From positions 620,001-684,000 of the forward strand of contig NZ_LT963352.1 of the NCBI RefSeq assembly GCF_900236475.1: DNA of 64,000 nucleotides, read 5' to 3'. Both the position numbers and the translations under genes were made by a program. The stretch is from Streptomyces chartreusis NRRL 3882 (GTDB lineage: Bacteria > Actinomycetota > Actinomycetes > Streptomycetales > Streptomycetaceae). Shown here piece after piece: positions 47,287 through 55,722 of this stretch. The notes under the pieces were generated by a model. The model was not told the origin of the DNA and did not search any database. It worked only from the letters and a program-made list of their open reading frames with translations. Every line of letters starts with the position of its first letter. Positions within the stretch are counted from its first letter, which is position 1.

Positions 47287-48014
47287 GCCTCGGGTCCGCC
47301 TTCCGTGGGGGTGTCCGTGCGCGAGGGGCGCACGATGTCGGTGAGGGTCGTCTCGACGCGGTCGAGGTGGTGGGCCATGGCCTCCACGGCGTCGTTCTCG
47401 GAACCGTCGATCAGCGCCTCGACGATCGCCCGGTGCTCGCGGTTGGACTGCTCGCGGCGGCCGCCCAGCTCGTTGAGGAAGGCGGACTGGCGGGCCAGCG
47501 CGTCCCGGATCTCCTCGATGACCCGGCGGAAGACCGGGTTCTGGGCGGCCTCGGCCACGGCGAGGTGGAACAGCGTGTCCATAGCGACCCAGGCGGTGGT
47601 GTCCGTCTCCTGCTCCATCCGGTCCAGCAGGTGGGCCAGATGGTCGAGGTTCTCCGGGGTGCGGCGCCGGGCCGCGTACCCGGCGACCGGGATCTCGACG
47701 TGGCGGCGCACCTCCAGCAGGTGGCTGGCCGAGTAGTCACCGAAGGTGGGGTCCTCGACGGTGCTGGCCACGACGAAGGTGCCCTTGCCGGTCCTGGAGA
47801 CGGTCAGCCCCATGGTCTGGAGCGCCCGCAGCGCCTCGCGCAGCACGGGCCGGGAGACCTCCAGGGTGCGGCACAGCTCCGCCTCGGAGGGGAGCTTGTC
47901 GCCGATCGCGTAGTCGCCGCGCTCGATGGCGCCACGCAGATGCGCCAGCACCGCTTCCATGGCGCTGACGCGCCGCACGGGCTGTCCGGCTGTCCGGCTG
48001 TCTGACAGGTTCAC
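47283..48014 (-). CDS. FadR-type (GntR/FCD) regulator of the asparagine operon
   Basis: 243 aa from the GTG at 48014. Winged helix [61 protein letters not shown], then an FCD effector domain with the metal-binding His pattern ([37 protein letters not shown]). It is the first gene of the permease-asparaginase-aspartase operon and overlaps the permease start, so it probably senses an amino acid and represses the operon autogenously. Confidence 0.88.
   Translation of the reverse strand: MNLSDSRTAGQPVRRVSAMEAVLAHLRGAIERGDYAIGDKLPSEAELCRTLEVSRPVLREALRALQTMGLTVSRTGKGTFVVASTVEDPTFGDYSASHLLEVRRHVEIPVAGYAARRRTPENLDHLAHLLDRMEQETDTTAWVAMDTLFHLAVAEAAQNPVFRRVIEEIRDALARQSAFLNELGGRREQSNREHRAIVEALIDGSENDAVEAMAHHLDRVETTLTDIVRPSRTDTPTEGGPEA
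47998..48008. promoter_or_regulatory. 11-bp palindrome over the FCD regulator start region
   Basis: CTGTC-T-GACAG just inside the first codons of the regulator gene, next to three tandem GGCTGTC(C/T) units. Possible autoregulatory operator; weak evidence because it also encodes protein. Confidence 0.3.
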
Positions 48015-48124
48015 GGTGGCGATCCTGCGGGTCGCGGGAGGCGCCTGTCAAGGGGTCGCAACGAAACGTTCAGGGGGCCGGAAGCCCGCGTTCACGCTCC
48101 CCGCCCCCTGGTCCCTGCGGCCGG

Positions 48125-48961
48125 TCAGCTGGTGAGCACACCCGTCCCGAGCAGGCCGAACAGCAGCACCCCCACGACGATCCGGTAGATCACGAAGGCG
48201 TTGAACGAGTGCTTGGCGACGAACTTCAGCAGCCAGGCGATGGAGCCGTAGGCCACCACGAAGGACACGATCGTGCCGACGGCGAGCGGGGCCGCGCCCA
48301 CGCCGGTGCCCAGGGCGTCCTTGAGTTCGTAGAGGCCGGCGCCGGTCAGGGCGGGGATGCCGAGGAAGAAGGAGAGCCGGGTGGCGGCGACGCGGTCCAG
48401 GTCGAGGATCAGCGCCGTGGACATGGTGGCGCCGGAGCGGGAGAAGCCGGGGAAGAGCAGGGCGAGGATCTGGGAGCTGCCGACGAGCATGGCGTCCTTG
48501 AAGGAGGTGTCGTCCTCGCCGCGCTTGTGCCGGCCCATCTGGTCGGCCGCCCACATCACCCCGCTGCCGACGATCAGCGAGCCGGCCACCACCCAGAGCG
48601 AGGCGAGCGGGCCCTGGATGAGCGGCTTGGCGGCGAGTCCGACGGCGACGATCGGGATGGTGGCGTAGATGACCCACCAGGCGAACTTGTAGTCGTGGTG
48701 GTAGCGCTCCTCGCGGTGGAACAGGCCCCGGCCCCAGGCGGAGACGATCCGCACGATGTCCTTGAAGAAGTACACGAGCACCGCGGCGATCGCGCCGACC
48801 TGGATGACGGCCGAGAACCCGATCACGGCGTGGTCGTCGACGGGGATGCCCATGAGCCCTTCGGCGATCTTCAGATGGCCGGTGGAGGAGACGGGCAGGA
48901 ACTCGGTCACCCCCTCGACGGCTCCGAGGACGACGGCCTGACCGACGTTGATGACGCTCAT
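48125..48961 (-). CDS. uppP: undecaprenyl-diphosphatase
   Basis: 278 aa, eight membrane helices. The two catalytic motifs of the BacA/UppP family are intact: GAVEGVTEFLPVSSTGHLKI near residue 12 and LLFPGFSRSGATMSTALI near residue 170. It removes a phosphate from undecaprenyl diphosphate outside the membrane, which recycles the lipid carrier of wall synthesis, and it confers tolerance to bacitracin when overproduced. It is a single gene between the asparagine operon and the fluoride-channel operon. Confidence 0.95.
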   Translation of the reverse strand: MSVINVGQAVVLGAVEGVTEFLPVSSTGHLKIAEGLMGIPVDDHAVIGFSAVIQVGAIAAVLVYFFKDIVRIVSAWGRGLFHREERYHHDYKFAWWVIYATIPIVAVGLAAKPLIQGPLASLWVVAGSLIVGSGVMWAADQMGRHKRGEDDTSFKDAMLVGSSQILALLFPGFSRSGATMSTALILDLDRVAATRLSFFLGIPALTGAGLYELKDALGTGVGAAPLAVGTIVSFVVAYGSIAWLLKFVAKHSFNAFVIYRIVVGVLLFGLLGTGVLTS

Positions 48962-49033
48962 GGGATCCAGTTCTGTGCGGGAAGAGGCGGGCGCGGAGAG
49001 GACCGTCTTACTACACGCGGGCGAGAACGGATC

Positions 49034-49381
49034 TCACAGACGCGCGAGCGTCACCCCCGCGAACGCCGCCCCGAGACCGGCCGCCAGGCTCGCCGTCACA
49101 TTGAGGACGGCGTAACCGCGGGCCCCCGTCTCCACCAGGCGCAGCGTCTCGTAGGAGAACGTCGAGTACGTCGTCAGGGCCCCGCACAGACCCGTGCCGA
49201 GCAGCAGTTGGACGTGTCCTGCGACGCCGGTGAGCAGGCCGAGGATCAGGCAGCCGGTCACGTTCACCGCGAAGGTGCCCCAGGGGAAGACCGAGTCGTG
49301 CCGGGACTGGACCGCGCGGTCGGTGAGGTAGCGCAGCGGGGCGCCGACCATCGCGCCCCCGACGACCAGCAGCCAGTTCAC
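49034..49381 (-). CDS. crcB: fluoride channel subunit CrcB/FluC
   Basis: 115 aa, four membrane helices. [38 protein letters not shown] and [19 protein letters not shown] (T-Y-S-T-F fluoride/Na motif) are diagnostic. The GTG start overlaps the DUF190 gene's stop. It is the shorter of two CrcB subunits in this operon; such pairs may form heterodimers. It exports fluoride as a dual-topology channel. Confidence 0.93.
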   Translation of the reverse strand: MNWLLVVGGAMVGAPLRYLTDRAVQSRHDSVFPWGTFAVNVTGCLILGLLTGVAGHVQLLLGTGLCGALTTYSTFSYETLRLVETGARGYAVLNVTASLAAGLGAAFAGVTLARL

Positions 49382-49758
49382 AACGACCTCTTACCCTTCA
49401 CGTCCGTTTCACCCGGAGTGTCCTCCCGGCCGGTGTACCTGATGACCTCGCAGTCGTCGAGGGTCACCAGGCCCTCGGTGACGAGTTCGTCGAGCTGGGG
49501 CAGGAAGGCCCGGACGCGTGGCTCGGTGTCGACGATCACGACGGCGACCGGCAGGTCCTCGCTCAGGGACAGCAGCCGCGAGGTGTGGATCAGCGAGGAG
49601 GCGCCGAACCCCTCCACGCCCCGGAAGACGCTGGCGCCCGCGAGGCCCGCCGCATGGGCCCGGTGGACGATCTCCGAGTACAGGGGCTTGTGGTGCCAGG
49701 TGTCGTTCTCGCCGACGAAGACGGTCAGGCGCAGGGCCCTGCCGGTCAGCCGTGTCAT
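49378..49758 (-). CDS. DUF190 protein between two crcB genes
   Basis: 126 aa from the ATG at 49758, overlapping both neighbours by 4 bp. DUF190 proteins have a PII-like fold: [75 protein letters not shown] is textbook. They occur with CrcB genes but their function is not settled; regulation or nucleotide sensing is suggested by the fold. The C-terminal tail ([17 protein letters not shown]) is disordered. Confidence 0.9.
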   Translation of the reverse strand: MTRLTGRALRLTVFVGENDTWHHKPLYSEIVHRAHAAGLAGASVFRGVEGFGASSLIHTSRLLSLSEDLPVAVVIVDTEPRVRAFLPQLDELVTEGLVTLDDCEVIRYTGREDTPGETDVKGKRSL

Positions 49759-50216
49759 GGCTGCCTCCACTTCAGGACACGGCGGGTCGACCAGGCCGCG
49801 AGCCACACCGCCGTGAGCGCCGCGAGCGGGGTCGCGGCGAGGTAGGTCAGGCCGGTGCGGACGTGGCCGCTGTCGGCCAGCTTCTGGATGTCGACGGCGT
49901 AGGTCGAGAAGGTCGTGAAACCCCCGAGCACGCCGGTGCCGAAAAAGGGGCGGACCAGGCGGTGCGCGGCCCGGAACTCTGTGATGACCACCATGAACAC
50001 GCCGATCACGGCGCAGCCCGCGACGTTGACCCAGAAGATCGTCCAGGGGAAGCCACCCGTGTGCGCGGGCCACCACAGCGACGCCGCGTAGCGGGCGGCG
50101 GCCCCCGCTCCCCCGCCGAGCGCCACCACCGCAACGACCGGTGCCTGGGCGCGCCAGGCGGAGGGGTGTGGGTCAGCGGGCCGGATGCGGAGGCTTTCCG
50201 CCTCGGGGGCCGTCAT
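49755..50216 (-). CDS. crcB: fluoride channel subunit CrcB/FluC
   Basis: 153 aa from the ATG at 50216 (AGGAGACGG upstream). It has four membrane helices after a 35-residue N-terminal tail: [48 protein letters not shown] and [21 protein letters not shown] (TFST motif). It is the longer subunit and first gene of the crcB-DUF190-crcB operon. I looked for a fluoride riboswitch in the 170 bp upstream and did not find its conserved core. Confidence 0.92.
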   Translation of the reverse strand: MTAPEAESLRIRPADPHPSAWRAQAPVVAVVALGGGAGAAARYAASLWWPAHTGGFPWTIFWVNVAGCAVIGVFMVVITEFRAAHRLVRPFFGTGVLGGFTTFSTYAVDIQKLADSGHVRTGLTYLAATPLAALTAVWLAAWSTRRVLKWRQP

Positions 50217-50385
50217 GGTCGTCCGTCTCCTACTCGCCGGGGCCCGGGATCGTGCGGGCGCGTGCCGTCGCAAGTAGGGACCGTTGGCGGCGTCCGTGCC
50301 GCGGTTCGGGTACGGCGGGCCCCACCGCCGCGCCGCGAGAGGTGTCGCGGCCGGGGTTCAGACTAACCCCCGTGGCGAACCGGCG

Positions 50386-51345
50386 TCACTTCGGGACGGG
50401 TGCCTCGCAGACCGCCACGCCCGGCTCCCAGAGGCTGCCCAGCACGAGGTGCCCGGCCGCTTCGCACACGCTGGTGACCATCCGGTATCCGGCGTGGCGG
50501 CGGGCGAGGTGGTGGACGACGCGGCCCGCGTCGTCGAAGGCCAGGACCGCGATCGTGCCGGTGGGGCGGAAGGGAGCGCGCACGGCCATGCGGCCGGCGG
50601 CGCGGCGGACCGCTGGTGCGCTGCGGTGGAACAGGTCGAGGGCGGGGACGCGGGGCCCGGCCAGCGCGACCCAGACCGGTCCGTCCGGGGCGCCGCGCCA
50701 GAGGTTGTCGGGCATGCCCGGCAGGTTCTCGGCGAAGGGCTCGCTCCGGCCGGCCCCGGGCCCGGTGAGCCGGTAGCGGATGAGCCGGCGGGCGCCGGTC
50801 TCGGCGACGACGAGGAACGACTCGTCGGCTCCGGCGGCGAGCCCGTTGGTGAACTGGAGGCCGTCCAGCACCACCTCGGGAGTGTCCGCGCCTGGGGCGA
50901 GGCGCAGCAGGCGCCCCGTCCCGGTGTGCTCGACGATGTCGCTGATCCAGTGGTCCAGGGGGTGGCGGCGGCTGGAGACGGTGAAGTACACGCTGCCGTC
51001 GGAGAGGGACACGACGTTGCTGGCGAACCGCAGCCGCTCCCCCGCCACCTTGTCGGCGAGGACGCGGACGGTGCCGTCGCCGGTGCCGACGCGCAGCAGT
51101 CCGCGTTCGGCGTCGCACACCAGCAGGTCGCCGTCCGGGAGGAGTTCGAGCCCGAGGGGCCTGCCCCCGGTCTCGGCGAGCACCTCGGTACGGGCCGTCA
51201 CCGGGTCCCCCAGGCCGTCCAGGCGCAGGATGCGGCCGTCCGCCAGGCCGGTCAGCACGCGGCCGCGCGGGTCGGCGACCACGTCCTCGGGGCCGGGGCC
51301 CACCGCGACGTAGTGGCGCGGGAGGAGTGCCGTGGGACGTTCCAT
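50386..51345 (-). CDS. SMP-30/gluconolactonase-like six-bladed beta-propeller
   Basis: 319 aa from the ATG at 51345. Repeated propeller blades are visible (GPEDVVADPRGRVLTGLADGRILRL, GRPLGLELLPDGDLLVCDAERGLLRV, ASNVVSLSDGSVYFTVSSRRHPLDHW, DGLQFTNGLAAGADESFLVVAETGARRLIRYRLTG). MPDNLWRGAPDGPVWVAL is close to strictosidine-synthase-like proteins. The LQFTNGLA block carries the metal-binding Asn. It is probably a lactonase or related hydrolase; the substrate is unknown. Confidence 0.82.
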   Translation of the reverse strand: MERPTALLPRHYVAVGPGPEDVVADPRGRVLTGLADGRILRLDGLGDPVTARTEVLAETGGRPLGLELLPDGDLLVCDAERGLLRVGTGDGTVRVLADKVAGERLRFASNVVSLSDGSVYFTVSSRRHPLDHWISDIVEHTGTGRLLRLAPGADTPEVVLDGLQFTNGLAAGADESFLVVAETGARRLIRYRLTGPGAGRSEPFAENLPGMPDNLWRGAPDGPVWVALAGPRVPALDLFHRSAPAVRRAAGRMAVRAPFRPTGTIAVLAFDDAGRVVHHLARRHAGYRMVTSVCEAAGHLVLGSLWEPGVAVCEAPVPK

Positions 51346-51403
51346 CGCGTGCGTGTCCTTCACCGTCGGAGGGATGCCGCTGGGTTCCGCTGTACCGGGT
51401 CGC

Positions 51404-51661
51404 CTACCAGCCCTTCTCAAACATCCGGGCCACCTCTGCGATCCGCATCTCGTCGCGGTGGTAGTGCACGCGGCCGGCGGACCGGCTGGTGCGCAGCATG
51501 CCGGTGGCATGGAGCAGCCGGAGGTGGGTGACGGCGACCGGGCGGGGCATCGAGAACCTCTCGGCGACGGCGTCCGCGGTGACGCCGTGTGCGGCGGGGC
51601 CGGGTTCCTTGAGCCAGGCCAGGATGCGCAGGCGCGTCTCGTCCGTGGGAGTCCTCAGCAT
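51404..51661 (-). CDS. ArsR-type winged-helix regulator
   Basis: 85 aa, a bare winged helix: MLRTPTDETRLRILAWLKEPGPAAHGVTADAVAERFSMPRPVAVTHLRLLHATGMLRTSRSAGRVHYHRDEMRIAEV. It has no metal-binding Cys motif, so it is a metal-independent member. The gene lies 58 bp before the SMP-30 gene on the same strand and may regulate it. Confidence 0.82.
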   Translation of the reverse strand: MLRTPTDETRLRILAWLKEPGPAAHGVTADAVAERFSMPRPVAVTHLRLLHATGMLRTSRSAGRVHYHRDEMRIAEVARMFEKGW

Positions 51662-51801
51662 GTCGTGCCCCTGCCTCGCGGCTCTGGTCGTCTGCCCCCT
51701 CTTCCCACTGTCTCGCAGTCGAAGCCGCCGCGTCCCGGACTCGGCGTCCTTGACCGATACCGGACCGACGTGGGTTCACGGGTGAGTTCGGGAACGGGCG
51801 A

Positions 51802-51831
51802 GGGCCCGGCCGCGGGTGTGCGGCCGGGCCC
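51802..51831 (-). terminator. terminator hairpin after the galactanase gene
   Basis: GGGCCCGGCCGC / GCGGCCGGGCCC, a perfect 12-bp stem with a 6-nt loop, 13 bp beyond the stop of the minus-strand GH53 gene. Confidence 0.75.
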
Positions 51832-51844
51832 CCTCCCCGTGTGG

Positions 51845-53404
51845 TCAGCGGTGGCGGAACCAGGACATCGACGAGAGTGCCCGGTCGTCGTAGCCGAACA
51901 GCGCCTGGTTCTCCCAGGCGTTGCCGGAGGAGGCGTCGGTCGGGTCCCAGCCGTTGCCGTTCACGGCGGTCCAGGTGGCCTCCCAGTAGAAGATGCCGAG
52001 GCCGCGGCCGTTCGGGACGGCCTCCACGATGCTCGCCACGTCGTTCATCCACCGGGTCTGGCCGGCCACGCTCGCCGGGTAGCCGGAGACCAGCTCGCCG
52101 CTGGTGTCGATGATGTTCTGGTGCGAGTCCTCGCTGTCCAGGCGGAACGGATAGGCGGTCTCGGCGACGAAGACCGGCTTGCCGTAGCGGGCGGCCGCGT
52201 CGTCGAGGGTCGTCTGGAAGTCGGCCAGCGTGCCGTGCCAGTAGCCGTAGTACGACAGGCCGATCGCGTCGAACTTCACGCCGTGGGAGCGCGCGCTGTC
52301 GAACCACCAGCGGGTGCCCTCCAGGTCACCGCCCTCGGCGAGGTGCAGGGCGACGGTCGTGTTCGCGTTGACCGCCTTGACCGCGTCGTAGCCGGAGTTG
52401 AGCAGACCTGCCAGCTGCGTCCAGTTGGAGGTCGATCCCTCGTTCCACAGCATGCCGCCGTTGATCTCATTGCCGACCTGGACCATGTCGGCGGTGGTGC
52501 CCTGCGCCTTCAAGGCGTTCAACACGTCGTAGGTGTGGTTGTACACGTCGGTCTTGAGTTGACTGTACGAGTGCCCGGCCCAGGCGGCGGGTTTGTCCTG
52601 GCGGCCCGGGTCGGCCCAGAAGTCCGAGTAGTGGAAGTCGACCAGCAGCTTCATGCCCTGCGCCTTGACGCGCTTGGCCGTGGCGAGGACGCGCGCCTTG
52701 TTGTTGTAGCCGTCGGCCGGGTTCACCCAGACCTTGAGGCGCGCGTAGTTCATGCCGGACGACTTGAGGATCGCCAGGGCGTCGCCGGCCGTGCCGGAGC
52801 TGTTCCGGTAGACGCCGCCCTTGGCCTCGCTCTTGGCCAGCGAGGAGATGTCGGCACCCTTGATCGACGTACTGGACGTGCCCGACGTGAAGGTCAGGTC
52901 GTCGACATTGATCCAGTTGCCCGCGTTCGCGTCACTGTTGACGCTGATCGTGCACTGGTTGTTGCTCACATTGACCGGCACGACGATCCGGATCCACCCA
53001 CTGGCCGAGACCGGCAGGTCGGTGCGCTGCTCGGCTCCGCCGCAGTTCTTCAGCGCCATGTACGCGGACTTCTGTCCGCCGCCGGAGCGCACCCATGCGG
53101 TGAGTTTGTAGGTGCCGTTGGTGAGTCCGGACAGGTACTGGTACGTCTCCACCTTGTAGGCGGTGGAGGACCAGTGGCTGAGGCGGTAGCCGCCGCCGTG
53201 GCCGCCGGACTCGGTGAACGAGGCGCCGGTGTCGCCGTACTCGGACCAGCCGCCCGGTGTGGCCGCGCCCGCGCCGTCTGCCTCGAAGCCGCCGTTGGTG
53301 AGCGTGCTCGCGGCGTGGGCGGAGGTGGCGGGCAGGGCGGTGAGGGCGAGCCCCGCCGCGAGCGGGAGCAGCAGGGTTCTGAGCGTGCGTCTGGGATGGA
53401 ACAT
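51845..53404 (-). CDS. secreted arabinogalactan endo-beta-1,4-galactanase (GH53)
   Basis: 519 aa from the ATG at 53404. A signal peptide (TLLLPLAAGLALTALPATSAHAA) is followed by a beta-sandwich carbohydrate-binding module at about 33-175 (LTNGGFEADGAG to NWINVDDLTFTSG, CBM61/CBM4_9-like). The GH53 barrel has acid/base Glu in MVQVGNEINGGMLW and nucleophile Glu in PVFVAETAYPF. SIKGADISSLAKSEAKGGVYRN is the usual catalytic-domain start. It depolymerises galactan outside the cell for the importer and beta-galactosidase encoded upstream. Confidence 0.94.
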   Translation of the reverse strand: MFHPRRTLRTLLLPLAAGLALTALPATSAHAASTLTNGGFEADGAGAATPGGWSEYGDTGASFTESGGHGGGYRLSHWSSTAYKVETYQYLSGLTNGTYKLTAWVRSGGGQKSAYMALKNCGGAEQRTDLPVSASGWIRIVVPVNVSNNQCTISVNSDANAGNWINVDDLTFTSGTSSTSIKGADISSLAKSEAKGGVYRNSSGTAGDALAILKSSGMNYARLKVWVNPADGYNNKARVLATAKRVKAQGMKLLVDFHYSDFWADPGRQDKPAAWAGHSYSQLKTDVYNHTYDVLNALKAQGTTADMVQVGNEINGGMLWNEGSTSNWTQLAGLLNSGYDAVKAVNANTTVALHLAEGGDLEGTRWWFDSARSHGVKFDAIGLSYYGYWHGTLADFQTTLDDAAARYGKPVFVAETAYPFRLDSEDSHQNIIDTSGELVSGYPASVAGQTRWMNDVASIVEAVPNGRGLGIFYWEATWTAVNGNGWDPTDASSGNAWENQALFGYDDRALSSMSWFRHR

Positions 53405-53471
53405 CGTCGTCCGTCGTCCCTTCGACGTGGGGATTGGGGGTGCCCCTCGCCCGTAGGTGAGGCGAGAGAGC

Positions 53472-53509
53472 CCCTCCGCCCGCGGCTCGTGGCTCGCGCG
53501 GGCGGAGGG
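53472..53509 (-). terminator. hairpin between the GH42 and GH53 genes
   Basis: CCCTCCGCCCGCG / CGCGGGCGGAGGG, a perfect 13-bp stem with a 12-nt loop, beginning 8 bp after the GH42 stop. It may terminate or attenuate transcription between the intracellular and the secreted enzyme. Confidence 0.7.
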
Positions 53510-53516
53510 AGTCGGT

Positions 53517-55538
53517 TCAGCCGTCGAGCCGGACGACCCGGACGGCTCCGGCCGGGACCGGCAGCCGGCCCACGGCGCGTTCACCGGTCAGCAGCTCGGT
53601 GCCGGGGGCCTCCAGCGGCACCTTGGCGTCCGAGCCGGTGTGGTTGACGGCGAACAGGTAGGTGCCCGACTCGCCGGTGCGGCGGACCACTTCGACGTCC
53701 CGGGGCAGGTCGGCGCGCGGGGCGAGCCGCGCGTCCTCGACCGCCCAGCCGAGCAGCGCGTCGAGACCGTCGGCTGCCAGCCGGGTGGAGACGTACCAGG
53801 CGGTGCCCTCGCCGCGGCGGTGCCGGGTGACGGCGGGCCGCCCCGCGGTGAGGCCGTCGGCGTACGTCAGGACGGTCTCGGCGCCGCGCGGCACCACGAA
53901 CTCCGTCCACACGTCGGCGCCCAGCTCGGATCCGTCGGGGCCGCTGACGCGCACCCGTTCGCCGGGCAGCAGCGGCGAGAACTCCTCGACGGTGAGGCCG
54001 AGGACGTCCCGCAGCGGGCCCGGGTAGGCGCCCTCGTGGACGGCGTCGTGCTGGTCGACGATGCCGGAGAAGTACGAGACGACCAGCGTGCCGCCGTTCT
54101 CGACGTAGGCCGTGAGGTTGTTCCCAGCCGCCTTCGTCATCAGGTACAGGGCCGGTACGACGACAAGGGGATACCTCGACAAGTCGGCTTCCGGGTGGGC
54201 GAAGTCGACGGTGAGGTGGCGGTCGTAGAGGGCCTCGTAGAAGGCGTCGGCGCGCTCGCGGGCGTCGTGGTCGACGCTGGGGCGCCAGTCGAGGTTCTGC
54301 GCCCACCAGGAGTGCCAGTCCCACAGCACGGCCACGTCGGCTTCGGTGCGGGTGCCGCGGATCTCGCTCAACGCGTCGATGGACGCGCCGAGTTCGACGA
54401 CCTCGCGCCACACACGGGTGTCGGTTCCGCCGTGCGGGACCATCGCCGAGTGGAACTTCTCGGCGCCGCGGCGGGACTGGCGCCACTGGAAGAACATGGC
54501 GCCCTCGGAGCCGCGCGCCACGTGCGTGAGGGAGTTGCGGGCCATCTGGCCGGGGGCCTTGGCGGGGTTGCGGGGCTGCCAGTTGACACCCGAGGTGGAG
54601 TGCTCCAGCAGCAGCCAGGGCGCGCCGCCCGCGACGGAGCGGGTGAGGTCGGCGGCCATCGCCAGGTTGACGTGGGTGCGGCGGCCGTCGGTGATGAGGT
54701 AGTGGTCGTTGGTGACAATGTCGACCTCGCGGCCCCAGGCCCAGTAGTCGACGGAGTCGCACTGGCTCAGCGCCGTCATGAAGTTGGTGGTGACCGGGAC
54801 GCCCGGTGAGAGGCGGTGCAGGATGTCCCGCTCCGTCACGAAGTTCTCGCGCATGGTGGCGTCGGCGAACCGCTTGTAGTCCAGCGCCTGGCCGGGGTTG
54901 ACGGCCGCGGGGGTGAGCCGGGGCGGGTTGATCTGGTCGAAGTCGGTGTAGCGCTGGCCCCAGAAGGCCGTGCCCCAGGCTTCGTTGACCGCGTCGACCG
55001 TGCCGTACGTCGTCGCCAGCCAGCGGCGGAAGTGCGCGGCGCACGAGTCGCAGTAGCAGGCCGAGACGGGGACGCCGTACTCGTTGTGCACGTGCCACAT
55101 CGCCAGGGCCGGGTGGTCGCCGTAGCGTTCGGCGAGCTTCGTGGTGACGGCCGCGGCGGCCACCCGGTAGTCGGCGTTGCTGTGGCAGATCGCCGCGCGG
55201 GAGCCGAACTCGTAGCGCACGCCCTCGCGGGTGACCGGCAGGGCGTCGGGGTGGGCCCGGTAGAACCAGACGGGCGGCACGACGGTGGGGGTGCCCAGGT
55301 CGACGCGGACGCCGTGCTCGTGCAGCAGGTCCAGGAGCCGGTCGAGCCAGCCGAAGTCGTAACGGCCGGGTGAGGGCTCCAGCAGCGCCCAGGAGAAGAT
55401 CCCGACACTCACCATGGTGACGCCGGCCTCCCGCATCAGCCGGACGTCCTCCTGCCAGACGCTTTCCGGCCACTGCTCGGGGTTGTAGTCCCCACCGAAG
55501 GCGAGCCTGGTGAGGCCCCTGGGGGTGGTCTCCGGCAT
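53517..55538 (-). CDS. intracellular beta-galactosidase (GH42)
   Basis: 673 aa from the ATG at 55538, no signal peptide. GH42 barrel: RLAFGGDYNPEQWPESVWQEDVRLMREAGVTMVSVGIFSWALLEPSPG, acid/base Glu in MWHVHNEYGVPVSACYCDSCAAHFRRWL with the Zn-type Cys cluster, and nucleophile Glu in PWLLLEHSTSGVNWQPRN. The trimerisation and C-terminal beta domains follow (ERVRVSGPDGSELGADVW, TYLFAVNHTGSDAKVPL). It hydrolyses imported galacto-oligosaccharides. It is divergent from the ABC importer. Confidence 0.95.
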   Translation of the reverse strand: MPETTPRGLTRLAFGGDYNPEQWPESVWQEDVRLMREAGVTMVSVGIFSWALLEPSPGRYDFGWLDRLLDLLHEHGVRVDLGTPTVVPPVWFYRAHPDALPVTREGVRYEFGSRAAICHSNADYRVAAAAVTTKLAERYGDHPALAMWHVHNEYGVPVSACYCDSCAAHFRRWLATTYGTVDAVNEAWGTAFWGQRYTDFDQINPPRLTPAAVNPGQALDYKRFADATMRENFVTERDILHRLSPGVPVTTNFMTALSQCDSVDYWAWGREVDIVTNDHYLITDGRRTHVNLAMAADLTRSVAGGAPWLLLEHSTSGVNWQPRNPAKAPGQMARNSLTHVARGSEGAMFFQWRQSRRGAEKFHSAMVPHGGTDTRVWREVVELGASIDALSEIRGTRTEADVAVLWDWHSWWAQNLDWRPSVDHDARERADAFYEALYDRHLTVDFAHPEADLSRYPLVVVPALYLMTKAAGNNLTAYVENGGTLVVSYFSGIVDQHDAVHEGAYPGPLRDVLGLTVEEFSPLLPGERVRVSGPDGSELGADVWTEFVVPRGAETVLTYADGLTAGRPAVTRHRRGEGTAWYVSTRLAADGLDALLGWAVEDARLAPRADLPRDVEVVRRTGESGTYLFAVNHTGSDAKVPLEAPGTELLTGERAVGRLPVPAGAVRVVRLDG

Positions 55539-55602
55539 GGATGGTCTCCCGGTCGATCGATCAAATGGGAACGTGCACACACAGTGAGGCAGTGCAGAGC
55601 CC

Positions 55603-55633
55603 AACATAACCGCACAGCAACAACCATTGACAA
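55603..55633 (-). promoter_or_regulatory. candidate promoter of the GH42 gene
   Basis: On the minus strand TTGTCA (55633-55628) and TATGTT (55608-55603) are 19 nt apart. The -35 box lies on the same bases as the -35 of the divergent importer promoter, so the two promoters are back to back. Confidence 0.4.
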
Positions 55634-55669
55634 GTGTCCGGGATGTTTCTCTACTGTGAACGCTCACAG
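55627..55669 (+). promoter_or_regulatory. importer promoter with lac-operator-like site
   Basis: TTGACA (55627-55632) is followed at 17 nt by TCTACT (55650-55655). The near-perfect 16-bp palindrome CTGTGAACGCTCACAG (55654-55669; central mismatches only) starts in the -10 box. Its core TGTGA....TCACA is the classic LacI half-site pair. The LacI-family regulator in this operon is the obvious ligand. Confidence 0.65.
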
Positions 55670-55722
55670 AAGCATGGCAGGTTCTCGCACCAGGCGAGGA
55701 CCCCAGGTCAGGGGAGAGATCC

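Noticed and set aside
45757..47736. 659-codon plus-strand frame over the amino-acid permease
   Set aside because: Antisense shadow; the opposite strand encodes a full APC permease.
47981..48002. Three tandem GGCTGTC(C/T)-type octamers
   Set aside because: They lie in the first codons of the FCD regulator and are explained by its N-terminal coding sequence; mentioned only as context for the palindrome there.
50217..50385. Possible fluoride riboswitch before crcB
   Set aside because: The conserved core of the crcB motif could not be found by eye on the minus strand, so it is not reported; a covariance search would settle it.
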